From Gongronella butleri (lineage: Eukaryota > Mucoromycota > Mucoromycetes > Mucorales > Cunninghamellaceae), in assembly GCA_025201375.1 (NCBI GenBank), contig JAIWZP010000023.1:372001-436000 (forward strand): a stretch of 64,000 nucleotides of DNA. Direction: 5' to 3'. Positions 48,270-61,100 of this stretch are shown one piece after another (the stretch's first letter is position 1; every line of letters starts with the position of its first letter). Position numbers and translations under genes: made by a program. The notes below the pieces were generated by a model, which saw only the letters and a list, made by a program, of their open reading frames with translations, searched no databases and was not told the origin of the DNA.

Positions 48270-49130
48270 CGACAATTCTACGCTTTCTCATTCAAACAAG
48301 CCCATTCTGGCGGTATTTCAGGCATTAGATGGCTCGCAGGCCCAATTTTTAAAAATGGCCAATTTTTCAAGGGGTGTGCAGTCGAGGATTTGGGAATTGG
48401 TCCTCGGATCCCTCGGCCTTTCACACACATGGTAAACGCGTCTCATTTACCGATAAAAATGAACTAAAAATTGTAAATTCATTGACTGGTTTTGGCGTAA
48501 AATAAGATTCTGTTCCAAAGAGGTCGCATTTTCACGACAAGGCCACCTCGACGAAAATTGGCTGCAGCCCCTTGAAATACGGACCATCAGAAAATAAGCG
48601 ACTTGGACCACGCGTGACTATTGGTGATCCGTGGAAAAAATGCTTTCCTATGGATTTCACCTGTGTGGGAAATTTTTGCAGGTTCTGGGGCAAATCGCAA
48701 CGCTTCATGGTTCACGCTATCGTCATTGTTTACGGGAGTTCTTATTAAGTATATGCAGCTCGAGTACGGCTCTCTGGCGGACGCGTCGGTGTGGGTCCGA
48801 CACGCGTTTCGGAGGTGCAATTGGACTTTTAAATTTAACCTTCATTCACCGATTGCTCTTCAGGCAGCAGATGGATCGCTCTCGTTTTTGGCTTTTTTCG
48901 CCGTTTCTCCATGGTCTGTTTCCTGTGTGCAAGTTTGGCTCAATTCTGGCAACCCAACTTTTCAATTTTAATTTGAGGGCTCGACATGGCTAAGTTTTGA
49001 TTTGTGCATGTCGCGCCTCCCTGATATTTTTACCACGGCAAATTGGGGGCTTGCAGCAGGTTTCCAGCGTGTCTCTTTGCAATGAGATGCGTTTCGTATC
49101 TGTGCTGTGTTTGTTTGGGCGACCTCTGTT
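48270..49130 (+). repeat. Dispersed repeat family B, well-preserved copy
   Basis: Colinear with 36,880-37,760. Blocks include AATTTTTCAAGGGGTGTGCA, TTGACTGGTTTTGGCGTAAA, ACGCGTTTCGGAGG with TTTAAATTTAACCTTCA, GCCGTTTCTCCAT, GAGGGCTCGACATGGCTAAG and TTTCCAGCGTG. Confidence 0.7.
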
Positions 49131-49974
49131 ATAAACTATCGTCAAAAAAATTTTGGCGACTTACTCAACGGGATATCGACCTTTTTGGAAAATTTAAAGC
49201 ACCATGAGATGGAGGGTGAGGAAACAAAATGAAGCGCTGCAGTAGTGGGCAAATGGCGTTAGGTGTATGATGGTTGACGGTCCCCAAAGTATGGATGAGC
49301 TGAACAAAGGCCATGGATCCGTCTTTTTTTTGTCGTTTTGGATATCTTCAACACCCGCCACGTGTATTTTCTCTCTCTCTCGACCGAGCTGTGTACGATT
49401 TATGCACTTTTGTCTCGCTAGATCTTGGGAAATTTCGCAATTGACGTGTTTTTTTTTTTGAAAAATCTTGCAATGTTTCCCAGCATCCGCGCAATAAAAG
49501 TCGAGTACCAATGGATGCACAGCGGTGAAATGTCTTTTTTTGACGCGTGCTTCGTTCTGCCATTTTTGAGATTGGCAGCGTGAAAATCGCGCTTTAGATT
49601 TTTTTGTGTGTTTTGAGACGCCAAGAACAACTTTTGTATTAAAGATCCAAGGGTGAGGCGACCCACGGCAGCCGTCAGGCACCACCATGCTGTCAATGGT
49701 AAGCACGTAATAGGAGGCACGAGAGCGGTGCTCCTTTTTATTTTTACGGTCCAAGGCGTGCTGTCTCGGCCCCTTTTTCTCCCGACATCCCTTGTTGAGC
49801 CTTTTTTGACCCCTTTTGCCGTGACCATTGGTAACATTGGTCATGAACGGGGTTTGGCTTTTTTTTCGGATGAATCCATGAAACTAGCGCGATGCGTGCT
49901 TTTTGATGTTTATTTTTTTTGCGCATTCTCATTTTAAAACGAGGAACACGGCCTTGATCCAAGGCTGGTGTGCG

Positions 49975-49980
49975 TTTATT
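49975..49980 (-). terminator. AATAAA poly(A) signal overlapping a stop codon
   Basis: The zinc-finger gene ends CAC TAA ATAAA on the minus strand; the hexamer begins inside the stop codon. Confidence 0.5.
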
Positions 49981-51496
49981 TAGTGGTGCCAAGGAACTAG
50001 GTTATGGGGGTACTTTACAGGAGATGGGAATGCGGCGTCTTGGTATAAAGGGGATGGCAGTGCAGCGGGATGTCTTGTTTGCAAAGAGGAAGAATTAGGA
50101 GGAGGCAAGGATGATGGTGCCAATGTTTGCTGTAGGGCATGGCCCTGGACACGTTCGTGGCGTCTCAGGGCGTCGAGGCGCGTGAAGCGCTTGGTGCACA
50201 CCTGGCAATACACGTATGGCCTGTTTTTCATGTGCATGGTCTGGTGGCGTGTCAGGTCGTATGGACGCTGGAATGTCTGGCCACAGACGCCACCGTCTTT
50301 TTTCGGGTGGACGCATGTGTACATTTGCGCCTGCTTGGCGCGCCATCGGTGGCATTGGCCCGCATACTCGTCATTTGTCGAGGTGGATGACGATAATGAC
50401 CCTGAGATGGACATTGGCGACGATGACATGGATGGCGGTGGCGATGGCGGCAAGTACATCATGGGGTGCGCTGGCGGGCCATGGTGGAGTTGTTGTTGGT
50501 GCGGATGCCACACGGATGGATGTGGTGGCGGCGGCAAGGAAGTCAAAGCCAAATTAGAAGAATAAGAAGAAAAGGAAGAAGCGGCCGTGGATGTGGATGT
50601 GGATGTGGACGACGATGATGACGCGGAAATAGGTGGCGGCTCGCTGCCATGCATCGCCAGTTCGTCGTGTTCATCGTCATCGATTTCGTCCATTTCATCA
50701 TCTTCATCCATTTCGTCATTTTTGTCATTTTCGTCCTTTGTGCCCCAGGAGATGCCCGAGTCCTTGCGTGCAGCCCACGCGTCGGATGCTGGAACGACGT
50801 CGTCCATCATGTCGTCATCGTCATTGCCATTGTCACTGCCATTGGTGCCATGGACGAGCCGGTCACCCATGTCATCTGGTTGTTGTGTGGCAATGGTGGC
50901 AATGGTGGCGGCGGCGGCGCCTGCCGCCTCTTCTTTTACTGCGTCGACCATCTTGGGTACATCAACAATGGGCGCGACGCGGCATTTGCCCACGTTGGAC
51001 AGCATGGCCGGCAGCCATCGTTTGACTTTTGGTTTGACAAATGTGGTCATGCGCATCTTATGAATGACAATGAGCTCAAGCTTGGAGAAATGAGTAAGTC
51101 CATGGCGCACCGTCGCGTCGTTGCGCAATTGCCACCGCGACCCGTCTCGTGCTTCGAGAAAATACGCATAATCCGCGACGTTGCCCTAAAAATTGACAAA
51201 AAATCACAACAGGTCAGCTTGCACGGTCCTTTTTTTTTTTTATGTGTGTCCCCATTCATGGGCCTTTTTACCTTTAGTCGTTCTTGCAATCGCTGTGTCA
51301 ATTGGTTGAATGAGGGTTGTGTCTGACGAGTGCACAGTGAAAGCGTGAATTGCGAGCTTGTTGTGCCGTCTAGATCGTAAGCGTCAACGCTATGATGCAG
51401 AAATCAAGGGAAAAGAAGGGTTTTAGGTGTCACAAGCGGGTTCATGCACACAACCCAGTTCATTTTTTACCTGAATCGATATACAATGGTGGCCAT
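49980..51496 (-). CDS. C2H2 zinc-finger protein with a conserved N-terminal module (449 aa)
   Basis: Putative nuclear transcription regulator. Exons 51471-51496, 51272-51389 and 49980-51185. Residues 1-93 look like a compact beta-rich (PB1/ubiquitin-like) module: MATIVYRFSVDAYDLDG, then TQRLQERLKG, DYAYFLEARDGSRWQL and KLELIVIHKM; this is my inference from the pattern. An acidic tract (KNDEMDEDDEMDEIDDDEHD) and a Ser/Thr/Pro/His-rich linker follow. Near 335-395 lie two C2H2 fingers: YTCVHPKKDGGVCGQTFQRP with H..H in DLTRHQTMH, then YCQVCTKRFTRLDALRRHER ending in QGH. The first finger has a long C-x8-C loop. A splice acceptor (TTTTAAAAG) directly precedes the ATG, so a 5' exon (UTR or coding) probably exists upstream. 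DNA target unknown. Confidence 0.8.
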
Positions 51497-52359
51497 CTTT
51501 TAAAAACAAAAACCAGTTTTATTGTTGTAAGATGGAGGTGATGCTGTGAATATTAAAAAAAAAGGAGGGGGCGCAAGACGTTGGAAAGAAAAAAAGAAAA
51601 AGAAAGAAAAGAAAAAAGAAAAAAAGTGCGAGTCCCGGTGTAACCTGAGCAAAAGCTTCCTTGCCGCCCTTGTTGCCGCAGAAATTCAACATGGCCTCAT
51701 CCCATCCTTGGCCATGAGTGCCTAGCCCCCACTCCTTACAAAAAGCATGCGGATCTCATCATGGAGCAAAAAAAAAAAAAAAAAAAGCTCAGGGACTAAA
51801 AGGGGAGCCCTGGATTGCATGCTCATTGTTGCTCTTTGTGCCATTGCGCGTTATGTGAGAGAGCATGCTTTTTTTTTAGGTCCTTGGGACATGGGAGAGA
51901 GCATGGAAAGCGTGTTCGCTCCTTTGCATTGAAATTGGAGTCTCTTGGGTGGCCCGAATAGGAGACATGCTAAAAAAAAAAAATGGACCAAAAAGGGGCG
52001 TGAGCATGCCTCGTTTTTTTTATTGTCATTGTCATGAGCCGGTCTCGAAAATTACATAGGAGGAAGAGTCAAGAGGGACCGGACAGGAGCATTGGATGCG
52101 GGGGAAAGTGCAAAAAAAGAGGAAAAAAAGAAAAAAAAGGGAAAATCTATAAAAACAAGGGGCAAGATACACCATAAGGTAAAGATTAGACGAGTCGCTG
52201 GTATCAAGGCACACGCCATGGGTGCGTGTGTATTGTACGAGAAGTGTGCCATGGAGCGACAGGTGACGAGAGAAATAAAAAAAAAGAGGGAGACATTAGA
52301 CGAGGAGGGATAAGGGGGAGGTGACGGGGGAGAGGCGCGAGGGCACGACAATGGGTTGC
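51497..52359. other. Spacer upstream of the zinc-finger gene
   Basis: 863 nt. Contains an exon-like fragment on the minus strand at about 51,645-51,725 and A-rich microsatellite-like tracts (51,580-51,625; 52,110-52,140). No complete gene was recognised. Confidence 0.4.
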
Positions 52360-55225
52360 TCAGGAGGCTGTGGTGTCCTCCAATGGCGTCGGCGATGGAG
52401 GCGACCAGTCGGTGGGGAAGCGATCATCTTTTCAAAGCATCAAAAAAAAAAATAAGAAATAGGGGGGTTAGCCGCGCGTGCCGCCTATTGTTTTCCCTTT
52501 TTTTTTTTTGTGCCCCCTTTGCAACGCGTCATTTAAGCTTACATTCACGTTTTGGGCACACTTTGGCTGGCGTCGTCCAAATGACCTGCGACACTCGATA
52601 CGAATCATCCTAAAAATTGAAAAAGTCAGACACGCGTCACGCGTCGTTTTTTTCCATGTCCGCTCGTGCGCGTTTTGCGCGGAGAAACAAGGTCAAACTC
52701 ACGTTGAGGAAGGGAGTGCCTGCTTTGACAAACTTGAGCTTGGACCGGTTCAGCTTGAGTTTGATGAATTCGTCAAACATGAGGATTTCAGGGTCATTCC
52801 GGGCCCTTGTGAGGCGCTGTGTGATGAAATGGTTGAACAGATGGGAATCCACGAGGTGGGCCAGGTAATCCTAGTAGTAAGAGGTGTAAAAATAGCTCGT
52901 CATGAGCCAATTGTGCTCCTTTTTTCGTAAAAAAAAAAAAAAAGGGATAACGGAGAGGGAGCGAAACGATGGGAGAAAGGATCGGGCGAGAAGGGGCGGA
53001 AGGGGAAATGGAGACAACTGTTGCCAGGTTGTTTTTTTCTTACCCTTGTGTCCTTGTCCGAGTGTCGTAAGAACTCATCCTTGGAAAACAGCGCCGAGGG
53101 GGATGAGACGGAGGTTCTTGGGGTATCATTTTTGCCCGGGGACGTGGCTGTGGCCGTCTCCTTGATGCCAGAGCGGTAACTATACAACAACGAGGCAAAC
53201 ATACGCAAAAAGGCTTCGTGCACCTTATTTTCATCAAACGACGCAGGCAGACACGGGTGCAAAATGTGCTCTGCACACATATCGTGTGTGACCAAGTGGC
53301 ATTCTATGATAGAACAAAAAAAAAAGGAGAAAATAAGAAAAAAAAGCGCGTCTTGATTTTTTTTCGTGGACAGGTTTTTACCTTGGCACAGCATGTATTG
53401 CTGGCGCGGATCGTCCTTATCGACGGTCTTGCCACACAGGCAGCGATAGCCTGCAAAAGCGGTCAATTCTTGGGAAAGCAGGGACGTCATGATGTGGCCC
53501 TCGACGTGTTTTACGCGTCGCGTTGGCGCGTCCTTGTGTTGGCTCGGTGGTGATGGTGACGACGACGCGTAATGATGATACATTTGATGCGAAAGCGGCG
53601 TGTTCACGTAATTGCCCTTGTATTTTGGCGACGATTCCTTTTAAAATGGGGGAATGAGTCCAATTTTAGGGGATTCTTTTTTTTTTTTTTTACCTGATAA
53701 AACGTGGCATGGGGCTTTGGCATGATGTCGGAGAAGCGTCTTTCGTTGTCTTGCTGTGTTGATTCATCCTTTCGCTTCATGGGCGGTTCCGAGAGTCGAT
53801 GACTTCCGCGCACATCCATGATATCATTGTTGCTTGAGGCTGCGAGCGTTGAATGCGCCGATTTTGGGGTGCCTGGGAGCGACGACCTGTCATGGGACCT
53901 GCTTGGGCTGATGGGGGACACAGAATGGGCGCTCTGGAACGAGGATGTGGACGACAATGCGTGCGGGTTGATAGAAAGTCGGGCGAAGCTGGGCACTTGA
54001 GGCATGGCGGACTGCGACAAGTCTGCAGACGAGTGCGATGAGTCATTTGAGGTTCTTGAGAGGCCATTGACGCTTGTGTTTGTGCCATTGGCCTCGGAGG
54101 ATGAAGTGTACAGCGATCTGCCCGGAAGATGGGATTTGCGGCTGAGCCAAGACGAGGAGGTAGACGACACTGTGGAAGTCGCTGAGGCGTGATTGTTTGC
54201 ATTGCCATTGGTCATTGTGTTGGTTGGCGCGTCGTACGAGATGGGCACTTTGGATCGATGCGAGGTCATCATGAGGCGGCCCTTTGGAAATGCGTGTTGG
54301 ATAGCAAGCGGCACGCCATAGCCCACGTGGCACCGTGTGTGCAGCGAGCAATGCTGGTCCAGGCTCGCTTGTAGCTTGCGTCGCTGTCGCTCAGGCAGCA
54401 TCGGCACGCGCGCGTTCTGGTGCATCGTGTTGCTGTCCAAATTCACAATACACGCCTTTTGTTAAAAAAACAAAAACAACATAAAATGCATGTCAGCGCC
54501 CCATTGTCAACCTGGCTACGCATCTCAACTGCTTACGTCGTCCGGTCGATAGTCCTCAATGTCGTCAATGTTGCCCTGGAACCCAATGATATAAGGGACA
54601 GGTGCCTAAAATGATGAAAAATGAGAAAAAATGAGAAAAAAAAGATAAAAACAACCCATTGCAATGCGGGAACATTACCTGCAGACATGTCAACAGCTTC
54701 TCAGGCACGATGGGAATGTAGACATAGGGCCAATAAAAGGGGAACAAGAGGTAGCGGAATGCTTCGGCCGTGACAGAGAGCATGCCCAGATGTTGCGAGA
54801 GGAACACGACCTTACCCTCGGCCAAGAGAGTCTAGAAAAAAAATGAGACGCGTCAGACGCGTCAATTCGTCATTTCAGACAGCAATACCTCGAGGATGGC
54901 CAAGATCAAATGCGGCGACAGGGCGCGAAATAGCGGGTACAGCGAAAACTGACCGATAAAAGGGGAAAAGGATTATCAGTCATGCACATCTGTCTGTCAA
55001 GGACGCATCTCAATATCAGGGATAAGCAATTACATTTTTCAGAATGGGCACTTCATTCATGGCCGGGCGTGAAATGAACAAAGGGCGATCATTGATGGCC
55101 AACCCAATCTCAAATCGTCCTGGCGGCGGGATGGGCACCTGATTCAGCAAGTAGTGGACAGTGCTGTGAGAAAAAAAAAAAAAGGATGCTTCATGAGTGA
55201 AAAAGCGAAAAAGGGGCCGATTTTA

Positions 55226-55261
<36 letters not shown>

Positions 55262-56684
55262 TAGGGACGTCGAGGGACAGGGGCGTGTTTTTCTTCCCTC
55301 TGACACCGACAACCGAGTCGAGGAGGATCTTGATCCAGTCACCGTAGAACTCGAGCCATGGCATGCGACCGAGCAAACCAACGGCGCGTGGGATCCATAA
55401 ATGATCGGCGTCGCACACCGACCGCTTGACAGGCTCAAGCAACTCCCTGTAGAGCGCGAGATTCTCTTTGCACGTGCGCAGCACGTCTTCGTCTTCGTCA
55501 TCTACACCATGGCCGCCGCCGCCACCGGCTTGCAGCGCCTGCAATTTATCGTTTTCGACACGCATCTTCTCCAATAGGTGCCGCGCGTACTCGACCGTGC
55601 TTGTCGGCTGGGGGGGGGGAAAAGGAGAAGTGCATCATCAGGGGTCAGCGGTTACACAAATCATGCAGGTCACACAAAAAGGGCAAAATCCAAAAAAAAA
55701 ACGAAAAAGAGCATCTTACGACATTGTCATGAACCCACGATTGCAAAATGTCATTGACTTGCGGCTTGAATTTTTCGCTGACAGGTTCGTAAAATATGCA
55801 ACACGTGCCGTAGATGGTGGTGCCCACGTCATCGGTCATGGCCTATTTGATACAAAAAAAATTGAGAAATGGGCCCATTTTGTCAATTTGCGTTGCGCCA
55901 TGCACCCTGCGGCTCGGACGTACGAATGAGTGGACTCGCTCAGGGGGTGGCTCGCTGGCGTACACCAAGGAGATGTCATGTGGGAAGCAAAACTAGCACA
56001 AAACATACAAAAAAGCAGGTTTAAGACATCTCTTGCCGCTTTTCCTTGCTTTCTTTACCATGGACAGGTACGGCGGGAAGGGCATTTGGTCCCTTTCCTC
56101 GGGAGCACGCAAAAGGACGGTCGGGGTATAGCGGATGTCGAGCAGATGCGGCTGCGTGGTAGTGAATGGATTCCTCGGCGCCTTTTTTGTCATGGATGGC
56201 AGGATGGACAGCGAATATTGGCGCGCGCGGTGTTGGCGTTGTGGCGGCCGTGTCGATGCGAGATCCACTAATAAAAAAAAGAAAGCAATTGAGTCCATGG
56301 TGACGAAAATGGGGACGAAAATGCGCGAATTAGCGGTGGGGCGGACATACGACTTGTGGACGTGGTTGGTGCTGTGTTTTCGGGCAGCAGTGCAATAACA
56401 TTATCTCTAGCGATATCGCGCTCCTTGTCAAAGTTGTCAATGACGGTCTGGACGTGGTGGAGCATGCCGTGGACGAGGGAGTCCTGCTCCTGGGCCGACG
56501 AATACAGTGGTAAGCTCTTGCCGCGCTTGCGCGACGGCTGCTGGTCGTCCCGGGGGTCCTTTTTGAGCGCGAGCTCCTGATGCCGGTAATAGTCGCACCC
56601 TGCGCTCGGCAGCAACAGCTCCGCGTCGTCGAGACCCGCGACAAAAAAGTAGTCGGCCACAGTTGCTTGTGTTGGTTGTGTCAT
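52360..56684 (-). CDS. DENN-domain protein (Rab GEF candidate) with Cys/His cluster
   Basis: DENN proteins are mostly Rab GTPase exchange factors in membrane traffic. Fifteen exons: 56351-56684, 56059-56267, 55924-55992, 55720-55842, 55261-55607, 55034-55163, 54889-54948, 54679-54831, 54537-54605, 53694-54455, 53382-53637, 53044-53303, 52703-52870, 52543-52609 and 52360-52427 (1024 aa). uDENN lies in residues 1-245: FCFPHDISL then AMTDDVGTTIYGTCCIFYEP. The cDENN core is about 361-498: FSLYPLFRALSPHLILAILE, LLAEGKVVFLSQHLGMLSV, WPYVYIPIVPEKLLTCLQ, APVPYIIGFQG. A 250-residue Ser/Asn-rich linker is encoded by one long exon. At 818-855 there is a Cys/His cluster (RCLCGK; CQECH; HDMCAEH; HPC), C1- or zinc-ribbon-like. 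dDENN-like helices follow (RNDPEILMFDEFIKLKLN). The last two exons are short and the least certain. The Rab partner is unknown. Confidence 0.87.
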
Positions 56685-56881
56685 ACCTCACAAAGCAAAA
56701 AGCGAACAAAATGAAAGAGACGCAAAAAAAAAATAAAAAGAAAGCGAAAAAAGAGAAAAAGCGGGTCTGATCAAAATGGCGGGGATCAAAAAACAGACAA
56801 AAAAAAAAAAGTCGCCCAGTTGTCGGCCGATGGCAACAACATAACCCGACGCACCTCGATACATCATTCTGCATGAATTCG

Positions 56882-56887
56882 TTTATT
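56882..56887 (-). terminator. AATAAA poly(A) signal for EMI1
   Basis: Minus-strand hexamer 40 nt past the EMI1 stop. Confidence 0.6.
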
Positions 56888-56926
56888 TTTGTTTTTCTAT
56901 GTACAAATGATGGGGGAGAGGCAGAG

Positions 56927-57387
56927 CTAGACACGCGCGGCCCAAACCTCCTCGGACGACCGCTTTTTTGCGAAATCTTGCTGTTTTTGCTCCTGGCGTG
57001 CACGCAACATATCCTAAAAAGCAAGAACGATCTGTGAGTCGTCTTTTTCGTTAATGTAAACAGGCCACTTACATCAGCGTCTTTGGCCGACTTTGTCTTT
57101 GTACGCATACAATACTTTAGATCCTCGTATTTTTCCGAGCAGTCTTTCCTTGCGCCGTATCGGTAGTAGTGCACGGCTTGTGACCGAAGCGCTGCAAGCA
57201 AAAGAAAGAAAAAAAAAAAGAAAAAAAATGTCAATTGGCCATTTGAGCAGGGGAAAGAGTGGAGAAACTCACTATAGCAGCGCCATACGTCATCAAGTGC
57301 CTGGGTGACACTGCAGGTCATGTACTGGGCCTTGCGGTCCGTCTCAATTTCATGAAACAGAGCGTCGGCGTCCTTGTCACTGGCCAT
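56927..57387 (-). CDS. EMI1: EMI1-like DUF3128 protein
   Basis: Exons 57273-57387, 57073-57191 and 56927-57013 (106 aa). It matches the DUF3128/early meiotic induction protein 1 family: a central HYYRYGARKDCSEKYEDLKY then CMRTKTKS block, and the characteristic ending KKRSSEEVWAARV (SSE[DE]VW). Four cysteines are arranged C25-x11-C37 and C56-x9-C66, a twin-Cys pattern suggesting paired disulfides as in small mitochondrial intermembrane-space proteins; that location is inference. In yeast, EMI1 is needed for early meiotic gene induction and sporulation, but its molecular role is unclear. Length is close to the family norm. It is divergent from the P4-ATPase. Confidence 0.88.
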
Positions 57388-58166
57388 CGTTGCGTGTCAA
57401 AAGTGAAAAAAAAAAGGGAAAAAAGAACGAAAATTGGGTAATCTGGTGCCTTTTTGACACAGCGCCGACCAGCCTCCCCTCCCCCCAGCTAACGTAAGCG
57501 CAGCCTGGAAAAAAGTCAAAAAAGACCCGCTCCATGGCGCCGACCAGCACAAAAAGTGAAAAAAAGGCGGGCACGGGCTTGGTGACACAAGCCGACCATG
57601 TTCCCGCCCATTTGAGGCCAATTGGGCGCCACGTGCTGGGTTGCCATCCGCATCCTGGTGCCAAGGCGCGGTGCAAGACATGTCTTTATGCTCAGCGTCT
57701 TTGCCAAGGATGAAAAGAACAAGAAGAAAAAGAAGAAGGCATTAATGGCGATGGCCAAGCCGGCGGGGAATAGGAGTGCGCCTCACAAAAAAAGCAAGAA
57801 AAAAAGAGAGCAAAAAAAAGGGGGGAGGAAACAAGAGCCTTTCACCCTCAATTGGCAATCTACACGGTTTACGCTCGAGCGGCCAATCAAAAGGGGCCCC
57901 TTTTTTTATTATTTTTTCAATTGGGCTCTTTTTTTTTTTTTTTATTCTTCTTCTTTACTTTTTTTCCCTTTTTTTTTTCTTTTTCTTTTTGTTCTTGTTG
58001 CTCATTTTTGCATGGGGCACTAGGTTGTATTTGTCGTCGTTTTTCTTCTTTGCTTCTTCCTCCCTTTTAACTCGATAATTCGTCGTTCCCTTCCCCATTC
58101 CTTTCACTTTTTCCCTCTCCCTCTCTTGTCTCCCCCCCTTTTTTTATACACTTTTCTTTGCCAACG
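57388..58166. promoter_or_regulatory. Bidirectional promoter between EMI1 and the P4-ATPase
   Basis: 779 nt. The last 260 nt (57,898-58,155) are nearly all pyrimidine on the plus strand, the P4-ATPase leader. Closer to EMI1 the sequence holds ATTGG/CCAAT-type words (57,617 area, CCAATTGGGCG). No ORF of interest. Confidence 0.5.
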
Positions 58167-61100
58167 ATGAAGGGGCTGAAGCTGAAGAAAAGCGCGCCCG
58201 GTGTGTCGACGGAGCAGCGCAGTATTTATGTCAACATGACGCTGCCAGCAGACGAATTGGACGATTATGAGCAGCCCCTGCGGTCGTACGTTGGCAACAA
58301 GATCCGGACGGCCAAGTACACGTGGTACACGTTCTTGCCCAAGAATCTGTTTGAGCAGTTTCGAGGCATTGCGAATCTGTATTTTTTGTTTTTGGTGATT
58401 TTGCAAATGTTTCCGCAATTCAGCACGTCGGCGTCGCCCATTCTCGTGATTTTGCCGCTTGCCGCGATTCTTGTGCTGACGGGCGCCAAGGACGCGTTCG
58501 AGGACAATAAGCGGCACAAGACGGATCAGGGCGTGAACAAGGCGGTCACGTACACGTTGTCGCAATGGACCAATGTGAATGTGCCTGTGTACAAGGTGGC
58601 GCGGTGGCGCCGCTGGCTCAATGCGTTGAAAAAGGTGCTCACGTCGCCCTTTAAGCGCAAAAAGAGCAGCTACATTGACGACGACGACGATCCATTTGCG
58701 CTCAGCCGCATGAACACGCAACAAACGACCATTTCCACCACATCGACGCTGCATCCGCTTCCTGTGAGCCATAGTAACCATAGCAACCAGCCAATGGACG
58801 TGCCTCCCATGTCGCCACAGCCTCAATCGCCCATCTCATCTTTGCGCCAGACCATCCGATCGAGCACAACGTCATTCACGCGTGTTTTCCAGCGCGACAG
58901 CCCGTACCGGCCGGGACTTGTGCCGCATTCGGTACTGAAAAAGAAGAAGAGCAAATCCAAAAAGAAATTGGATGCCGATGCGATCCGCCGTGCACGCCGG
59001 CGGCGTGATATCGACAAACGATGGAAGCGCACACTATGGCAAGACTTGCAAGTGGGCGATTTCGTGTATTTGCGCAACAATGACGCGGTGCCTGCGGATA
59101 TTGTGGTGTTGTCGAGCTCTGAGCCTGATGGCCTGTGCTATGTGGAAACGCAAAATTTGGATGGCGAGACCAATTTGAAAATCAAGCGCGGCTTGCAGGC
59201 CACGAGCGACATCCAGCGACCCGAGGATTGCGACCATTGCAGCTTTTACATCGATTCAGAGCCGCCACATGCCAATTTGTACACATACAATGGCGTGCTT
59301 AAATGGCGTGTCGGCCGCCAAGATCAGCAAGCGTCCGACGACGACGACGAAAACGACGACGATGATGAAGACGATGCCTATAGCAAGTGGTCCGCCCCCG
59401 GGTCGCCACCCACGCCAATGCCACAACGCCAGCCATTGGTCGCCAAGCCGCCTGCGGTTGCAGCTGCCGAGAAATCCGCCAATGACGACCCCGTCGCCCA
59501 CGAAAAAACCGAAGCCATCACCAGTAGCAATATCCTGCTGCGCGGCTGCGTCGTGCGCAACACCGACTGGATTATTGGCCTCGTGCTCTTCACCGGCAAC
59601 GAGACGAAAATCATGCTCAATTCCGGAAAAACGCCCAGCAAGCGCAGCAAAATGGAAAAGGCCACAAATCCTCATGTAAAAATCCCCCCGGTCGTGGACA
59701 CCACCCGTTCCTGACGCGAAACAATTGTGCTCATCTCATCTTCCCCTTTTTTTTATTATCCAGGTGATTGCCAATTTCGTGCTCTTGTTCGTGCTTTGCA
59801 TGATTTGTTCCGTTGCCGCAAGCATTGTCTTTTCTGGCAACAATTCTGCCACGCTCTTTGAGTTCCGCAGCGACGAGAGTGCCGTCATGGCCGGTTTTAT
59901 GATGTTTTGGTAAATCCATTCATTTTTTTTTTTTTTTGGTAGTGCGCAACAGGGCCACTCATTTTTTTCTTTTTTTTTTTTTTTTACGCGCAGGACGACC
60001 CTGGTGATTTATCAAAACATCATCCCCATCTCACTCTACATCTCTGTGCAAATCGTCAAGACCGCGGCGGTAAAAAAAAAAAAAAAAAAAAAAAATTGAA
60101 AAATGAAGAGAAAATGGGGGAAAAGGCGAAAATCGCAAAACTCATGCTCTTTTCAATTCCATTTTCAAATTGAAAATAGGCATATTTCATCCATTCGGAC
60201 ATTGACATGTACAATGATCGGCTGGACCAGCCGTGTATACCCAAGACATGGAACATTTCCGACGATTTGGGCCAGATTGAGTACATTTTCTCGGACAAGA
60301 CGGGGACGCTAACGCAGAACATCATGGAGTTTCGGCGGTGCACGATTCACGGCGTGACGTACGGACTTGGCGAGACAGAGGCGTCATTGGGCGCCAAGCA
60401 GCGCGAGAACAGCAGCAACGGTGTGTCCAAGATGGAAGAAGAAGCGGCCAGGCTTGCTGAAAATGCTGCGCTCGAGCGTGCACGCAAGGACATGATGCGC
60501 AAGCAAGGCGAGCTGTTTGAGCACCGATATGCGAATCCGCATTCTTCGTTTATCGACCCCAAGGTTTATGACGATTTGGCCAACAAGGACGCGCAATCGC
60601 AAGCGGTGATCCACTTTTTCTCTGCCTTGGCGTTTTGCCACACGGTGATTCCTGAAATCAATGACCCGGACAAGCCCGACGAGATTGAGTACAAGGCGCA
60701 GTCGCCCGACGAGGCAGCATTGGTGGCGACGGCACGCGATGTTGGCTTTACATTTATGGCGCGCGAGCAAGACACCATTACGATTGACGCCATGGGCGAG
60801 CGGCGACAAATGACATTGCTGCAAGTGCTGGAATTCAACTCGACGCGCAAGCGCATGAGCGTGATTATGCGTGGTGCCGATGGCCAGGTTGTTTTGTTGT
60901 GTAAAGGCGCTGATTCCGTGATTTACGAGCGTCTTTCACCCTTGGACGACAAGGATGACATGGTCAATGACGACCACGTGGGTGTCAACGACGACGACAT
61001 GGGTGCAAATGACAAAAATGACAAAAATGGTGAAAACGACGATGACCAGCGGCGCATCCGCGAGCAGACACTGCATGATCTCGCAAGATTTGCCAATGAA

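Larger units (their letters stand above)
47716..49979. other. 2.3 kb repeat-bearing spacer
   Basis: Convergent spacer between the F-box gene (+) and the zinc-finger gene (-). Repeat B fills 48.27-49.13 kb. The rest is AT-rich with short repeat-like ORFs. A minus-strand ORF at 49194-49844 has Lys/Arg-rich composition and looks like chance reading. Confidence 0.6.

Noticed and set aside
49194..49844. 216-aa minus-strand ORF in the spacer 3' of the zinc-finger gene
   Set aside because: Basic, low-information sequence with no domain, start context or conserved pattern.
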